From NCBI RefSeq assembly GCF_002929745.1, contig NZ_PJIQ01000007.1:26711-90710 (forward strand): 64,000 bases of DNA, read 5' to 3'. Source of the stretch: Arthrobacter sp. B1805. Lineage in GTDB: Bacteria > Actinomycetota > Actinomycetes > Actinomycetales > Micrococcaceae. Numbering within the stretch: position 1 is the first letter of the stretch; each line of letters starts with the position of its first letter. Below are positions 21,397 through 30,453 of this stretch, one piece after another. Made by a program: the position numbers and the translations under genes. The notes under the pieces are model-generated. The model made no database searches. It saw only the letters and a program-made list of their open reading frames with translations, and was not told where the DNA came from.

Positions 21397-22029
21397 ATGA
21401 CCCCGCGCCTGATCCTCGCCTCGAAGTCCCCCGCCCGCACCAAGCTCCTGGCCGAGGCCGGGATCCGCCACTCCGTCCTGGTGTCCGCTGTGGACGAGCC
21501 CGCCGTCGTCGCCTCCTACGGCGTGACCGACGCCCACGACACCTCCTTGCTGCTGGCGCGTGCGAAGGCCGAGGCGGTCGCGAACCTCGACGACGCCGCA
21601 GACGCCCTCGTCATCGGGTGCGATTCGGTCTTCGAGTTCGACGGCGAGGCTCACGGCAAGCCCTACGAGCCCTCGGTTGCGATCGAGCGCATCAGCCGCA
21701 TGCGGGGCCGGTCCGGCGTCCTGCACACCGGGCACTGGCTCGTGGACACGCGCGACGGCGGATCGGGTGCCACGATCGGCTCGGTGTCCTCCGCGACGGT
21801 GTACTTCGGCGCGATGTCCGATGTCGAGGTCGCCGCGTACGTGGCGACCGGCGAACCCCTGCAGTGCGCGGGCTCCTTCACCATCGACGGGCTGGGTGGT
21901 GCCTTCATCGATCGCGTGGACGGCGACCCCCACGCCGTCGTCGGCCTCAGCATCTCCACCCTGCGCGGCCTACTGCACTCTGCCGGCGTCTCCGTCACTG
22001 AACTCTGGGGCGCACCGACCTCGTTGTAG
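21397..22029 (+). CDS. maf: Maf-type nucleoside triphosphate pyrophosphatase
   Basis: 210 residues. It hydrolyses non-canonical or modified nucleoside triphosphates (dTTP/UTP- or m7GTP-type) to monophosphates. Signature features are [19 protein letters not shown] at the start, [18 protein letters not shown] with the catalytic Asp, and [34 protein letters not shown] near the end. ATG 21397 fits the family start. Its stop codon lies inside the candidate operator of the next gene. Maf next to carboxylase genes is common in actinobacteria. Confidence 0.94.
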   Translation: MTPRLILASKSPARTKLLAEAGIRHSVLVSAVDEPAVVASYGVTDAHDTSLLLARAKAEAVANLDDAADALVIGCDSVFEFDGEAHGKPYEPSVAIERISRMRGRSGVLHTGHWLVDTRDGGSGATIGSVSSATVYFGAMSDVEVAAYVATGEPLQCAGSFTIDGLGGAFIDRVDGDPHAVVGLSISTLRGLLHSAGVSVTELWGAPTSL

Positions 22030-22040
22030 GTTCCCTACAA
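22024..22040. promoter_or_regulatory. Palindrome upstream of the carboxylase alpha gene, candidate operator
   Basis: TTGTAGG-TTC-CCTACAA is a perfect inverted repeat with 7-bp arms, 97 bp before the alpha-subunit start and overlapping the maf stop codon. It matches the element at 16027-16043 before the beta gene in sequence and spacing. Confidence 0.6.
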
Positions 22041-22136
22041 AGGATTGCCGCACAACACTCCCCTTCAGCACGATCCATGGGCGGAAGCCACAAAACCGGG
22101 TTAGGCTCCGACCTGAGAAGAAGGAGTTCCAGCCCC

Positions 22137-23975
22137 ATGAACCAGTCCCCCAGCACCCCGTCCGATCGCGCAGTCGCCACGAGTGGCAGCAATGACACCG
22201 GGGGCCGGCAGCACCGGGTGACGAAGGTCCTGGTGGCCAATCGCGGTGAGATCGCGGTCCGGGTCATCCGTGCCGCGAAGGATGAGGGCATCGCGTCGGT
22301 CGCCGTGTACGCGGACCCCGACCGCGACGCGCTGCACGTCCGCATGGCCGACGAGGCCTTCGCGCTGGGTGGCGAGACAGCCGCGGAGTCCTACCTCGTC
22401 ATGGACCGCATCCTCGAGGCGGCCCGGCGAAGCGGAGCGGACGCGATCCACCCCGGCTACGGTTTCCTCTCCGAGAACGCCGAGTTCGCGCAGCGGGTCA
22501 TCGACGCCGGGATCACCTGGATCGGACCTTCACCCGACTCCATCTCGCAGCTGGGCGACAAGGTCCAGGCCCGCCACATCGCGGAGCGGGTAGGTGCACC
22601 GCTGGTTCCCGGCACCAAGGACCCTGTGGAATCGGTGCAGGAGGTCATCGACTTCGCCCAGGAGTTCGGGTTGCCCATCGCGATCAAGGCGGCGTTCGGC
22701 GGTGGCGGCCGCGGCATCAAGGTGGTCCGCAGCCACGAGGAGATTCCCGAGCTGTTCGATTCCGCGGTCCGCGAGGCGACGGCGGCCTTCGGACGCGGTG
22801 AATGCTTCGTCGAGCGGTTCCTGGATGCTCCGCGCCACGTCGAGACGCAGTGTCTGGCGGACGCCCACGGAAACGTCGTCGTCGTCTCCACACGCGACTG
22901 CTCCCTGCAGCGCCGCAACCAGAAACTCGTCGAGGAAGCTCCTGCTCCCTTCCTCTCGGACGAACAGAACGAGCGGCTGTACACGGCATCCAAGGCCATC
23001 CTCCTCGAGGCGGGATACCAGGGCGCCGGCACCTGCGAGTTCCTCGTCGGACAGGATGGAACCATTTCGTTCCTCGAGGTCAACACGCGCCTCCAGGTCG
23101 AGCACCCCGTCTCGGAGGAGGTCACCGGCCTCGACCTCGTGCGCGAGCAGTTCCGCATCGCCCGCGGCGAGGAGCTCGGTTACGACGACCCGGAGGTGCG
23201 CGGCCACTCCTTCGAGTTCCGCATCAACGGCGAGGATGCCGGCCGTGGTTTCATGCCCGCTCCGGGCACGGTGCAGACCCTCAAGCTGCCCACTGGTCCG
23301 GGCGTCCGGGTCGATTCGGGCATCGAGGCGGGTGAGGTCGTCGGCGGGAACTTCGACTCAATGCTCGCGAAGCTCATCGTCAGCGGCGCGAGCCGGGAAC
23401 AGGCACTGCAGCGTGCGCGCCGCGCCATCGGTGAGATGGTGATCGACGGAATGCCGACCGTCCTCCCCTTCCATGCAGCAGTCGTCGCCGATCCCGCCTT
23501 CGCTCCCACGAGCGGAGCATTCTCGGTGCACACGCGCTGGATCGAGACCGAGTTCACCAACACCATCGAGCCCTGGGCCGGCTCCACGGAGCCCGCAGCG
23601 GACGAGGAGCCCCGCCAGCGCATCACCGTGGAGGTCGCCGGCCGCCGGCTGGATGTCGTCCTACCCGCGGGACTCGGTGGATCGACCAACGGCAAGGCGA
23701 GCACCCCTACCAAGTCCAAGAAGTCGTCGCGGGCACGAGCAGGGAAGGCCGCGGTCAGTGGAGACGAACTGACCTCGCCGATGCAGGGCACCATCGTGAA
23801 GGTCGCCGCGGCGGAGGGTGACGTCGTGGCGGAGGGCGATCTCATCGTGGTGCTGGAAGCGATGAAGATGGAGCAGCCGCTGACGGCACATAAGGCCGGA
23901 ACGCTGTCCGGGCTGGTCGCAGCTGCCGGCGATACCGTCTCGGCAGGCTCCGTCATCGCCACGATCCGCGACTGA
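22137..23975 (+). CDS. accA: Acyl-CoA carboxylase alpha subunit (biotin carboxylase plus biotin carrier)
   Basis: 612 residues. The N-terminal biotin carboxylase begins [20 protein letters not shown], with [14 protein letters not shown], the ATP-grasp loop [12 protein letters not shown] and [19 protein letters not shown] Lys/Ser-rich linker near 540 leads to the biotin carrier domain with biotin attached in EAMKMEQP (about K577). It carboxylates biotin with ATP and bicarbonate and works with the beta and epsilon subunits and with BirA, all in this window. ATG 22137 has AAGAAGGAG upstream. It is unlinked from the beta gene by five kb, yet the two share an upstream palindrome. Confidence 0.96.
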   Translation: MNQSPSTPSDRAVATSGSNDTGGRQHRVTKVLVANRGEIAVRVIRAAKDEGIASVAVYADPDRDALHVRMADEAFALGGETAAESYLVMDRILEAARRSGADAIHPGYGFLSENAEFAQRVIDAGITWIGPSPDSISQLGDKVQARHIAERVGAPLVPGTKDPVESVQEVIDFAQEFGLPIAIKAAFGGGGRGIKVVRSHEEIPELFDSAVREATAAFGRGECFVERFLDAPRHVETQCLADAHGNVVVVSTRDCSLQRRNQKLVEEAPAPFLSDEQNERLYTASKAILLEAGYQGAGTCEFLVGQDGTISFLEVNTRLQVEHPVSEEVTGLDLVREQFRIARGEELGYDDPEVRGHSFEFRINGEDAGRGFMPAPGTVQTLKLPTGPGVRVDSGIEAGEVVGGNFDSMLAKLIVSGASREQALQRARRAIGEMVIDGMPTVLPFHAAVVADPAFAPTSGAFSVHTRWIETEFTNTIEPWAGSTEPAADEEPRQRITVEVAGRRLDVVLPAGLGGSTNGKASTPTKSKKSSRARAGKAAVSGDELTSPMQGTIVKVAAAEGDVVAEGDLIVVLEAMKMEQPLTAHKAGTLSGLVAAAGDTVSAGSVIATIRD

Positions 23976-24042
23976 CGCCGGCACGGCCGCTCGGGCCGGC
24001 TTCGGCACGGCCGACAGATAGCGCGCCCGCGCCCGATCACCT

Positions 24043-24092
24043 GCCGTGCCGGGCAAGCCGATTACGGGCCGTGCCGAGCTAGCCGATGACGG
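24043..24092. repeat. Tandem 25-bp direct repeat between convergent genes
   Basis: Two adjacent 25-bp units (24043-24067 and 24068-24092), both beginning GCCGTGCCG and ending ACGG, differ at about three positions. They lie in the 176-bp gap between the alpha-subunit gene and the convergent lipoprotein gene, which holds no gene. No clear hairpin terminator was seen. Confidence 0.6.
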
Positions 24093-24151
24093 GTCGCGCT
24101 GAGCAGGCCGGCCACAGGCCGGGCGTCCGGCGCTTGAGGGGGATCGCCGGG

Positions 24152-24817
24152 CTAGTTCCCGGAGTTTCCCTTAGCCCTCTCCTCTGCTTCCTCGGCTTTC
24201 TCCTCGGCTTTTTCCGCAGCCTTCTCCGCCGCCTCCCGGGCTTTCTCCTGGGCTTTCTCCTCGGCTTTCCGCTGCCGCTCGAGGGCCCGGTCCGCAGCGC
24301 TGTCCTCGCCGCTGTCGCCCGGATCGGACGTTTCCTCGTCGCCTCCTCCGGACCCGTCGCCATCCTCCGTGCCGCCATCGGCAGGAGGCACTGCGGGAAG
24401 AGGATCCACCGGCGTTGCGGGAACGGTTGGAGGTGCGGTCTCCTCGGACGTCTCCGCCGGTGCCGGTGCCTCCGCCGGAGGAGGAGTATCGGTGGGCGCC
24501 TGCGCCGCCTCCAGCGCCGCGACGACGGCGTCGATGCGGAGGCTGATGCGCGCCGCGCGATCCTCCGTCACGGTCCCCGCGACCCGGGCACCCTCGACCT
24601 CGTCCTTGAGCTGACGTGCGAGGAGGATCGCTCCGGCAGGATCAGCGCCGGCTGCAGCCGCTGCGATGGAGCGGACATCAGCCTGGAAGTCCCCCGCAGT
24701 GGCTGCGTCGATGGGCTCCCCGCCGCAACCCGTCAGCAGGACGACGGCTGCGACGATGACGGGCACCTTCGACCGGAGGGCGCTGGGCGTTCGGGGGCGC
24801 CGGGCTGGACTGCTCAT
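24152..24817 (-). CDS. Putative lipoprotein with acidic linker and charged helical tail
   Basis: 221 residues. The N-terminus has a basic start and hydrophobic core ending in the lipobox LLTGC (Cys31), so it should be lipid-anchored outside the membrane. Residues 35-105 form a helical segment (DFQADVRSIAAAAAGADP). The middle is Pro/Thr/Glu/Gly-rich and the last 50 residues are an Ala/Glu/Lys helix (EKAQEKAREAAEKAAEKAEEKAE split into heptads), probably coiled. It starts within the stop of the kinase gene (ATGA). It may be a substrate, sensor or partner of the kinase; no family function is known. Confidence 0.8.
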   Translation of the reverse strand: MSSPARRPRTPSALRSKVPVIVAAVVLLTGCGGEPIDAATAGDFQADVRSIAAAAAGADPAGAILLARQLKDEVEGARVAGTVTEDRAARISLRIDAVVAALEAAQAPTDTPPPAEAPAPAETSEETAPPTVPATPVDPLPAVPPADGGTEDGDGSGGGDEETSDPGDSGEDSAADRALERQRKAEEKAQEKAREAAEKAAEKAEEKAEEAEERAKGNSGN

Positions 24818-26214
24818 TGCTGCACGCTTTCGTAGAGTTCCTGCAACTTCTCACCGGGCTCGCCCGGCACGGCCGGCAGTGGTTCGATGTCGTCCGACGG
24901 GGCGCCGCCCCCGGACAGCGTCATGAAAACCCAGAGAGCGGCTGCCAGCAGTGCGACCAGGAGGATCGCGATGAGCCAGGGCACGGCGCGGCGCCGCCGC
25001 GCGGGGGGCACGACGTCGGACGGGCGCGTACGGGCGGGCCGGGAGTACCTTTCGACTCCCCCGTCACCACGTGCCGCAGACCCGCTGTCGGGCGACGTGC
25101 GGCCGGGCGCAGCCGTCGGAGCGGCATCCGCCGGGAGCGACAGCATGGCGCTCGCCTCCACGCCAGGATCAGCGGGCGGGGCGAACATCCTCGTGACCGC
25201 CGCGACAGGCGGGAGGCGCGTCGTCTCCGGCTCGCCTCGCTGCAGGGACCGACCACCGGCGGCTGCTTCGCCAGCGCCCGTCGTCGGGCCGGCCATCGTG
25301 CCCGTCATCATGCCTGTGGCGGCGTCCCCGGACACGGACGACGACGCCGTGTCCGGCGTGCTTGCCGGAGACGCCGTCGTGACCGGTTCTCCCGCCTGCT
25401 GCGGTCCCATTACCGTCAATGCCCGGACGACGCTTGCTGCATCCGGCCGGTTCGCGGGGTCGTCGAGGGTCATGGAGATCAGCAGTGCCGACAGGGCAGG
25501 GCCGGCGGTGTGCGGTATGGAAGGGCTGCGGTGGAGGCGCGCCAGGGCGCTCTCCACCCCTGTTCCGGGGAACGCCCGTTCACCCGTGAGGGCCTCGATC
25601 ATCACGAGTCCCAGCGAGTAGATGTCGGAGTCCTGCCCGACGTCGTCGCCCCGGGTCTGTTCGGGACTGAAGTACGCGGCGCTTCCGATGACCTGGCCGG
25701 TCGCCGTCATGCGGCCGCCGTCGAAGAACCGGGCGATCCCGAAGTCCGTGAGGAGGTACTGGAAGAGGCCGCTGTGCGGATCGGCATCGCGGGTCAGGAT
25801 GTTCGATGGCTTGATGTCCCGGTGGACGATGCCCCGCCCGTGGATGTACTGCAGGGTCCGCGCCAGGTCCAGCGCCATGAGCCGAACTCCCTCCCTGGTG
25901 AGCGCGCCGTGCTTCCGCAGGCGTACGCCCAGGTCCGGACCGCTGACGAGCTCCATGACGAGGTAGGCGCCGTCAGCGGCGTTCTCGCCGCTGTCCATGT
26001 CGAGGACGCGGACGAGACCGGGATGGTCGAGCCCGGCCAGGAGCCTTGCCTCGGCCGATCCGCGCTCGATCCCGTCGGCCGTCCCGGGACGGAAGAGCTT
26101 GACCGCCACGTTCCGCTCCAGGCGGGTATCGCGGGCGGCGAAGACGTCCGCCATGCCGCCGGTCCCGACACGCTCCCCCAGTGCGTACCGCCCGGCCAGC
26201 GCTCGGTTCTCCAT
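24814..26214 (-). CDS. Hanks-type serine/threonine protein kinase with one membrane helix
   Basis: 466 residues. The kinase domain fills 1-270: glycine loop GERVGTGGMADVF, VAVK (K39), HRDIKPSN (131-138), DFGIARF (157-162) and SPEQTRGD. A Pro/Thr/Ala-rich juxtamembrane region follows, then one hydrophobic helix near 410-433 (WLIAILLVALLAAALWVFM) and about 33 external residues. There are no PASTA repeats, so it is PknA/PknD-like in layout rather than PknB. The PP2C at 11081-12043 is a likely opponent. The downstream lipoprotein is translationally coupled. Confidence 0.93.
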   Translation of the reverse strand: MENRALAGRYALGERVGTGGMADVFAARDTRLERNVAVKLFRPGTADGIERGSAEARLLAGLDHPGLVRVLDMDSGENAADGAYLVMELVSGPDLGVRLRKHGALTREGVRLMALDLARTLQYIHGRGIVHRDIKPSNILTRDADPHSGLFQYLLTDFGIARFFDGGRMTATGQVIGSAAYFSPEQTRGDDVGQDSDIYSLGLVMIEALTGERAFPGTGVESALARLHRSPSIPHTAGPALSALLISMTLDDPANRPDAASVVRALTVMGPQQAGEPVTTASPASTPDTASSSVSGDAATGMMTGTMAGPTTGAGEAAAGGRSLQRGEPETTRLPPVAAVTRMFAPPADPGVEASAMLSLPADAAPTAAPGRTSPDSGSAARGDGGVERYSRPARTRPSDVVPPARRRRAVPWLIAILLVALLAAALWVFMTLSGGGAPSDDIEPLPAVPGEPGEKLQELYESVQQ

Positions 26215-26374
26215 GTCACTCACTTCCGCTACCCCGTGCAGTGGCCTCGGGCACGCGGCGTCGTCGCACGTCCCGGATTGGTAAGCCAGCTTCCCATCCA
26301 GTGTACGGGGGGAACCGGCGCCGGGGACAACCGCTACGGCCGACCGCCCGCCGGCGGGACCGGCCAGGAACGAC

Positions 26375-26408
26375 GACGGCGCCGCACCCGGTCGGGTACG
26401 GCGCCGTC
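26375..26408 (-). terminator. Hairpin after the MFS transporter gene
   Basis: A 10-bp perfect stem (GACGGCGCCG / CGGCGCCGTC) continues, after one mismatch, into an inner ACCCG/CGGGT stem. It lies 30 bp beyond the stop of the minus-strand transporter gene. Confidence 0.6.
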
Positions 26409-26437
26409 CGCGGGCCGCCGTCTGGCGGCGTCCGCGA

Positions 26438-27850
26438 TCAGGCCACGTTGTTCTCGTAGTCGTGGTCCCGGGTCTCACGCGAGACGAACAGCGCGATGAA
26501 CGTGGCAACCGCCGCCACACTCAGGTAGGCGCCGACCAGCACGGTGCTTCCACCGGCGGCCTGCCAGAGTGCCACCGCGATGAAGGAGGCGGGGGCCGCG
26601 CCGATCATGCTGGACACGTTGTACGCGACCGCGGATCCGGTGTAGCGGACGTTCGCCGGGAAGAGTTCCGGCAGCACGGCAGCCATGGGCCCGAAGGTGA
26701 GGCCCATCAGGGTGAATCCGACGATCAGGAGCACCATGGCGCCCACTGTTCCGGCTCCGAAGAGCGGAGCCCACAGGAGACCGAACACAGCGATGCCGAC
26801 CGTGGTCGCGAGGAGCATCTTGCGGCGTCCGAAACGCTCTGCCAGGGGTCCGGAGACGATCGTGAAGATGCCGAAGAACACGACGCCGATGATGAGCATC
26901 CAGAGGAAATCGGTGCGCGCCATGCCGAGGCCGGGGACGAACGCCGCGGCCTGCGCTTCCGTGAACTCCTTGCCCGCTGCTTCGGCCCTCGCCTGCGCCT
27001 GCTCGATGCTCGACGGTGCCGTTCCGTAGGTCAGGGTGAACGCCGTCATGAAGTAGAAGAGCACGTAGGTCGCGAACATGATGAAGGTACCAAGGAGCAG
27101 CGCACGCCAGTGGAGGCGGAACGTGGTGCCGAGCGGGATCTTCACGACCTTGCCCTCGTTCTGGACCTTCTGGAAGGAGGCGCTCTCGATGAGCTTGAGC
27201 CGGACGTAGAGACCGATGATCACCATGACAGCGCTCAGCAGGAACGGCACACGCCATCCCCAGGACAGGAATTCCTCGGGGCTGAGCGTGGTGCTCAGCA
27301 GGACGAACAGGAGATTCGCCAGGATGAAGCCGATCGGCGCTCCGAGCTGCGGGAACGTTCCATAGATCGCACGCTTTCCGGCGGGTGCGTTCTCCGTGGC
27401 CAACAGCGCCGCTCCGCTCCACTCGCCGCCCAGGGCGAGTCCCTGCAGGAACCGCAGGACGACGAGCAGCAGCGGTGCAAGGAACACCCAGCCCTCGGTG
27501 GTCGCCGCGGGAAGCAGCCCGATGAGGAACGTGGCGATACCCATCGTCAGCAGTGAGGCCACCAGGGTCGCCTTGCGGCCGATCTTGTCGCCGAAGTGCC
27601 CGAAGACGATGGACCCCAGGGGCCGGGCGACGAAGGCGACGCCGAACACCGCGAACGAGCTGAGTAGCTGGTTGGCCGAGGTCTGGTTCGGGAAGAACAG
27701 CGCGGGGAACACCAGGACGGCGGCCGTGGCGTAGATGTAGAAGTCGTAGAACTCGATCGTCGTGCCGATGAGGCTGGCGAAGATCACCTTGCCCCGCGAG
27801 TTCAGGGGCTTGGTGGTTCCGCTGGCATCAGCGGAAGTAGAGGAGGTCAT
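26438..27850 (-). CDS. MFS transporter, metabolite:H+ symporter (MHS) family
   Basis: 470 residues with 12 predicted membrane helices. MHS-type markers are IGTTIEFYDFYIYATAAVLVFP in helix 1, FGHFGDKIGRKATL in the helix 2-3 loop, LRFLQGLALGGEWSGAAL in helix 4 and LAERFGRRKM in the second half. These transporters import organic acids or compatible solutes with protons (proline/betaine, shikimate, citrate); which one is not clear. ATG 27850 is preferred over an upstream in-frame start because homologous N-termini are short. Confidence 0.9.
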   Translation of the reverse strand: MTSSTSADASGTTKPLNSRGKVIFASLIGTTIEFYDFYIYATAAVLVFPALFFPNQTSANQLLSSFAVFGVAFVARPLGSIVFGHFGDKIGRKATLVASLLTMGIATFLIGLLPAATTEGWVFLAPLLLVVLRFLQGLALGGEWSGAALLATENAPAGKRAIYGTFPQLGAPIGFILANLLFVLLSTTLSPEEFLSWGWRVPFLLSAVMVIIGLYVRLKLIESASFQKVQNEGKVVKIPLGTTFRLHWRALLLGTFIMFATYVLFYFMTAFTLTYGTAPSSIEQAQARAEAAGKEFTEAQAAAFVPGLGMARTDFLWMLIIGVVFFGIFTIVSGPLAERFGRRKMLLATTVGIAVFGLLWAPLFGAGTVGAMVLLIVGFTLMGLTFGPMAAVLPELFPANVRYTGSAVAYNVSSMIGAAPASFIAVALWQAAGGSTVLVGAYLSVAAVATFIALFVSRETRDHDYENNVA

Positions 27851-28017
27851 GGCGTCGGCTTTCTCGGACGAGGCGCCGGCGCGAGGCACGAAGCGCCCTT
27901 GCCGCACGGCGCCCGTGCTTCAGTTGAACCCCAATATCAGACCACCGGCGTCCAGTGAGTGGATAAACATGTCCGCATGCTGGACGCCGGGAACGAAGTC
28001 GGAGCTACGCCTGCGCA

Positions 28018-29418
28018 CTAGATGTGCACGTGCAACCGGCGAGCGGCCTCCGAGATGGACCCCGTCAGCGACGGGTAGACGGTGAACGTGTTGGCGACGT
28101 CGTCCACGTGCAGCTTCTTCGTGACGGCGAGCGCGAGCGGGAAGATGAGCTCGGACGCGCGCGGGCCGACGACGACGCCACCGATGACCGTGCCGGAACC
28201 CTTGCGGGAGATCACCTTCACGAAGCCGTCCTTGACGTTCATCATCTTGGCGCGTGCATTGGTGTGCAGGGAGAGCTTGACGACGTCGCCCTGGTACCGC
28301 CCGGACTCGATGTCCTCCTCCGTCACTCCTACGGTGGCGATCTCGGGCGAGGTGAAGATGTTCGAGGCGACCTGCTTGAGCTTGATCGGGCTGACGGAGT
28401 CGCCCATCAGGTGGGCGATGGCGATCCTGCCCTGCATCGCGGCAACCGACGCGAGGGCGAAGACACCCGTGCAGTCGCCCGCCGCGTAGACGTTCGGCGC
28501 CGTGGTGCGCGAGACGCCGTCGACCTGGATGTGGCCGGACTCTCCGACAGCGACGCCGGCCTCCTCGAGGCCGATGCCCGTGGTGTTCGGTACGGCTCCG
28601 ACGGCGACGAGGCAATGGCTGCCCTCGACCGTTCGGCCGTCGGCCAGGCGGACGATCACGCCGTCGTCCGTGCGGTCCACCGCCTCGGCACGGGAGCGGG
28701 ACAGGACCGTCATGCCGCGGTCCCTGAACACGCCCTCGAGCACCTCGGCGGCGTCGGCGTCCTCACCCGGCAGCACGCGGTCCCGGCTCGAGATCAGCGT
28801 GACCTTGGAGCCGAGCCCGTTGTAGGCGCTCGCGAACTCGGCTCCGGTGACACCGGAGCCGACGACGATGAGGTGCTCGGGGATCTGCCGGAGGTTGTAG
28901 AGCTGCGTCCAGTTGAAGATGCGTTCGCCGTCCGGCATCGCGCTCGGCAGCTCACGCGGCGTCGAACCGACGGCCAGCAGGACGGCGTCAGCCTCGATGA
29001 TGCTGGTCTCGCCGTCGGACACGACCTCCAGGCGGTGGTTGTCGAGCAGCTTCCCCGTACCGATGATGACCCGCACGCCGAGTCGCTCGAGCGTGGCGCG
29101 GATGTCGGAGGACTGCTCGACAGCCAGTTTCAGCAACCGCTGGTTGACCTTGTCCAGGTCCGCGTACACCTTGCTGTCCGCCGAGAAGTGGACGCCGAGC
29201 CCGCTCGCGTCGGTGAAGCGCGTCATGGTGTCCGCGGTGGCGATGAGGGTCTTGGACGGGACCACGTCCGTCAGCACCGCCGAGCCGCCGAGGCCCTGGC
29301 GCTCCACGATCGTGACGTTGGCCCCGAGCGACGACGCGACCAGCGCGGCTTCGTACCCGCCGGGCCCTCCGCCCAGGATCGCCAGGCGCAATGAACTGAA
29401 ATCGAGTTGGTTGGTCAC
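28018..29418 (-). CDS. lpdA: NAD(P)H-quinone dehydrogenase, LpdA type (flavoprotein disulfide reductase family)
   Basis: 466 residues. FAD site: LAILGGGPGGYEAALVASSLGANVTIVE. The position of the active-site disulfide (normally C-x4-C before PSK) reads GLGGSAVLTDVVPSKTL, with no cysteine, so it cannot act as a lipoamide dehydrogenase. NAD(P) site: VVGSGVTGAEFASAYNGLG; YAAGDCTG and the dimerisation domain follow. This fits the actinobacterial LpdA/Rv3303c group that reduces quinones. Synteny with PNP and a phosphosugar mutase matches that group too. GTG 29418 was chosen as the start nearest the FAD motif. Confidence 0.9.
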   Translation of the reverse strand: MTNQLDFSSLRLAILGGGPGGYEAALVASSLGANVTIVERQGLGGSAVLTDVVPSKTLIATADTMTRFTDASGLGVHFSADSKVYADLDKVNQRLLKLAVEQSSDIRATLERLGVRVIIGTGKLLDNHRLEVVSDGETSIIEADAVLLAVGSTPRELPSAMPDGERIFNWTQLYNLRQIPEHLIVVGSGVTGAEFASAYNGLGSKVTLISSRDRVLPGEDADAAEVLEGVFRDRGMTVLSRSRAEAVDRTDDGVIVRLADGRTVEGSHCLVAVGAVPNTTGIGLEEAGVAVGESGHIQVDGVSRTTAPNVYAAGDCTGVFALASVAAMQGRIAIAHLMGDSVSPIKLKQVASNIFTSPEIATVGVTEEDIESGRYQGDVVKLSLHTNARAKMMNVKDGFVKVISRKGSGTVIGGVVVGPRASELIFPLALAVTKKLHVDDVANTFTVYPSLTGSISEAARRLHVHI

Positions 29419-29561
29419 GGCCTTATTCTCTCCTATGCCACCGACACGCGGAAAATGGACTCCAGGCGTTGCGATGGGATGAGCGATCACAGCGCGTTGC
29501 GGGGCCGCGGCGGTGCTCGCGCTCTTCGCGCAACGGGGAACGCAAGGGGTAAGTTGTAGCG

Positions 29562-30362
29562 GTGACTTCTGATCCTTTCGACCTGGCCCGCAGTGCTGCT
29601 GACCACATTGCCCGCGCCACCGGCATCGACCGGCATGACACCGCCCTCGTCCTCGGGTCCGGCTGGGGGGAGGCGGCGGAACTGATCGGTGAGACGACCC
29701 ATACACTCGACGCTGCCGACATCCCCGGCTTCTCCGCACCCGCCGTCGTCGGCCACACCGGGACCGTCCGCTCCATCCTCACCCCGAACGGCAAGCGCGC
29801 GCTCGTGCTGGGCGCACGGACCCACTTCTACGAGGGCAAGGGCGTTCGCGCCGTCGTGCACGGTGTCCGCACCGCGGCGGCCGCCGGGGCGACGACGATG
29901 ATCCTCACCAACGGCTGCGGAGGCCTGAAGGAGCACTGGCAGCCCGGCACCCCGGTGCTGATCAGCGACCACATCAACCTCACTGCGTCCTCCCCGCTCG
30001 AGGGGGCGACCTTCGTGGACCTGACCGACCTCTACTCCTCCCGGCTGCGCGGCCTCGCACGCCAGGTGGACGCGACGCTCGAGGAAGGCGTGTACGCGCA
30101 GTTCACCGGGCCGCACTACGAGACCCCCGCCGAGGTGCAGTACGCCAAGCGCATCGGCGCCGATCTCGTGGGCATGTCGACCGCACTCGAGGCCATCGCG
30201 GCCCGGCACGCCGGCATGGAGGTCTTCGGTATCTCGCTGGTTACCAATCTCGCCGCCGGTATCAGCCCTGTTCCCCTCAGCCACGCCGAGGTACTCGAGG
30301 CGGGCCAGGCAGCCGGGCCGCGCATCTCGCGCCTGCTCGCCGACATCGTCGCCGCGCTCTAG
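29562..30362 (+). CDS. punA: Purine-nucleoside phosphorylase
   Basis: 266 residues, trimeric PNP type. It splits purine nucleosides with phosphate. Motifs are [15 protein letters not shown] (phosphate loop), [51 protein letters not shown] and [23 protein letters not shown]. The start is GTG. It is divergent from LpdA with a 143-bp gap that must hold both promoters. It is followed by a phosphosugar mutase and DeoC, forming a nucleoside salvage group. Confidence 0.94.
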   Translation: MTSDPFDLARSAADHIARATGIDRHDTALVLGSGWGEAAELIGETTHTLDAADIPGFSAPAVVGHTGTVRSILTPNGKRALVLGARTHFYEGKGVRAVVHGVRTAAAAGATTMILTNGCGGLKEHWQPGTPVLISDHINLTASSPLEGATFVDLTDLYSSRLRGLARQVDATLEEGVYAQFTGPHYETPAEVQYAKRIGADLVGMSTALEAIAARHAGMEVFGISLVTNLAAGISPVPLSHAEVLEAGQAAGPRISRLLADIVAAL

Positions 30363-30453
30363 ACGTTCCCGAGCCGTCCCGCCGCACGTCAGACCACACC
30401 TCAAGGCATGACCGGCGCCGTCGGTCGGCCGCCGATCCACGTTAGGGACCCGC

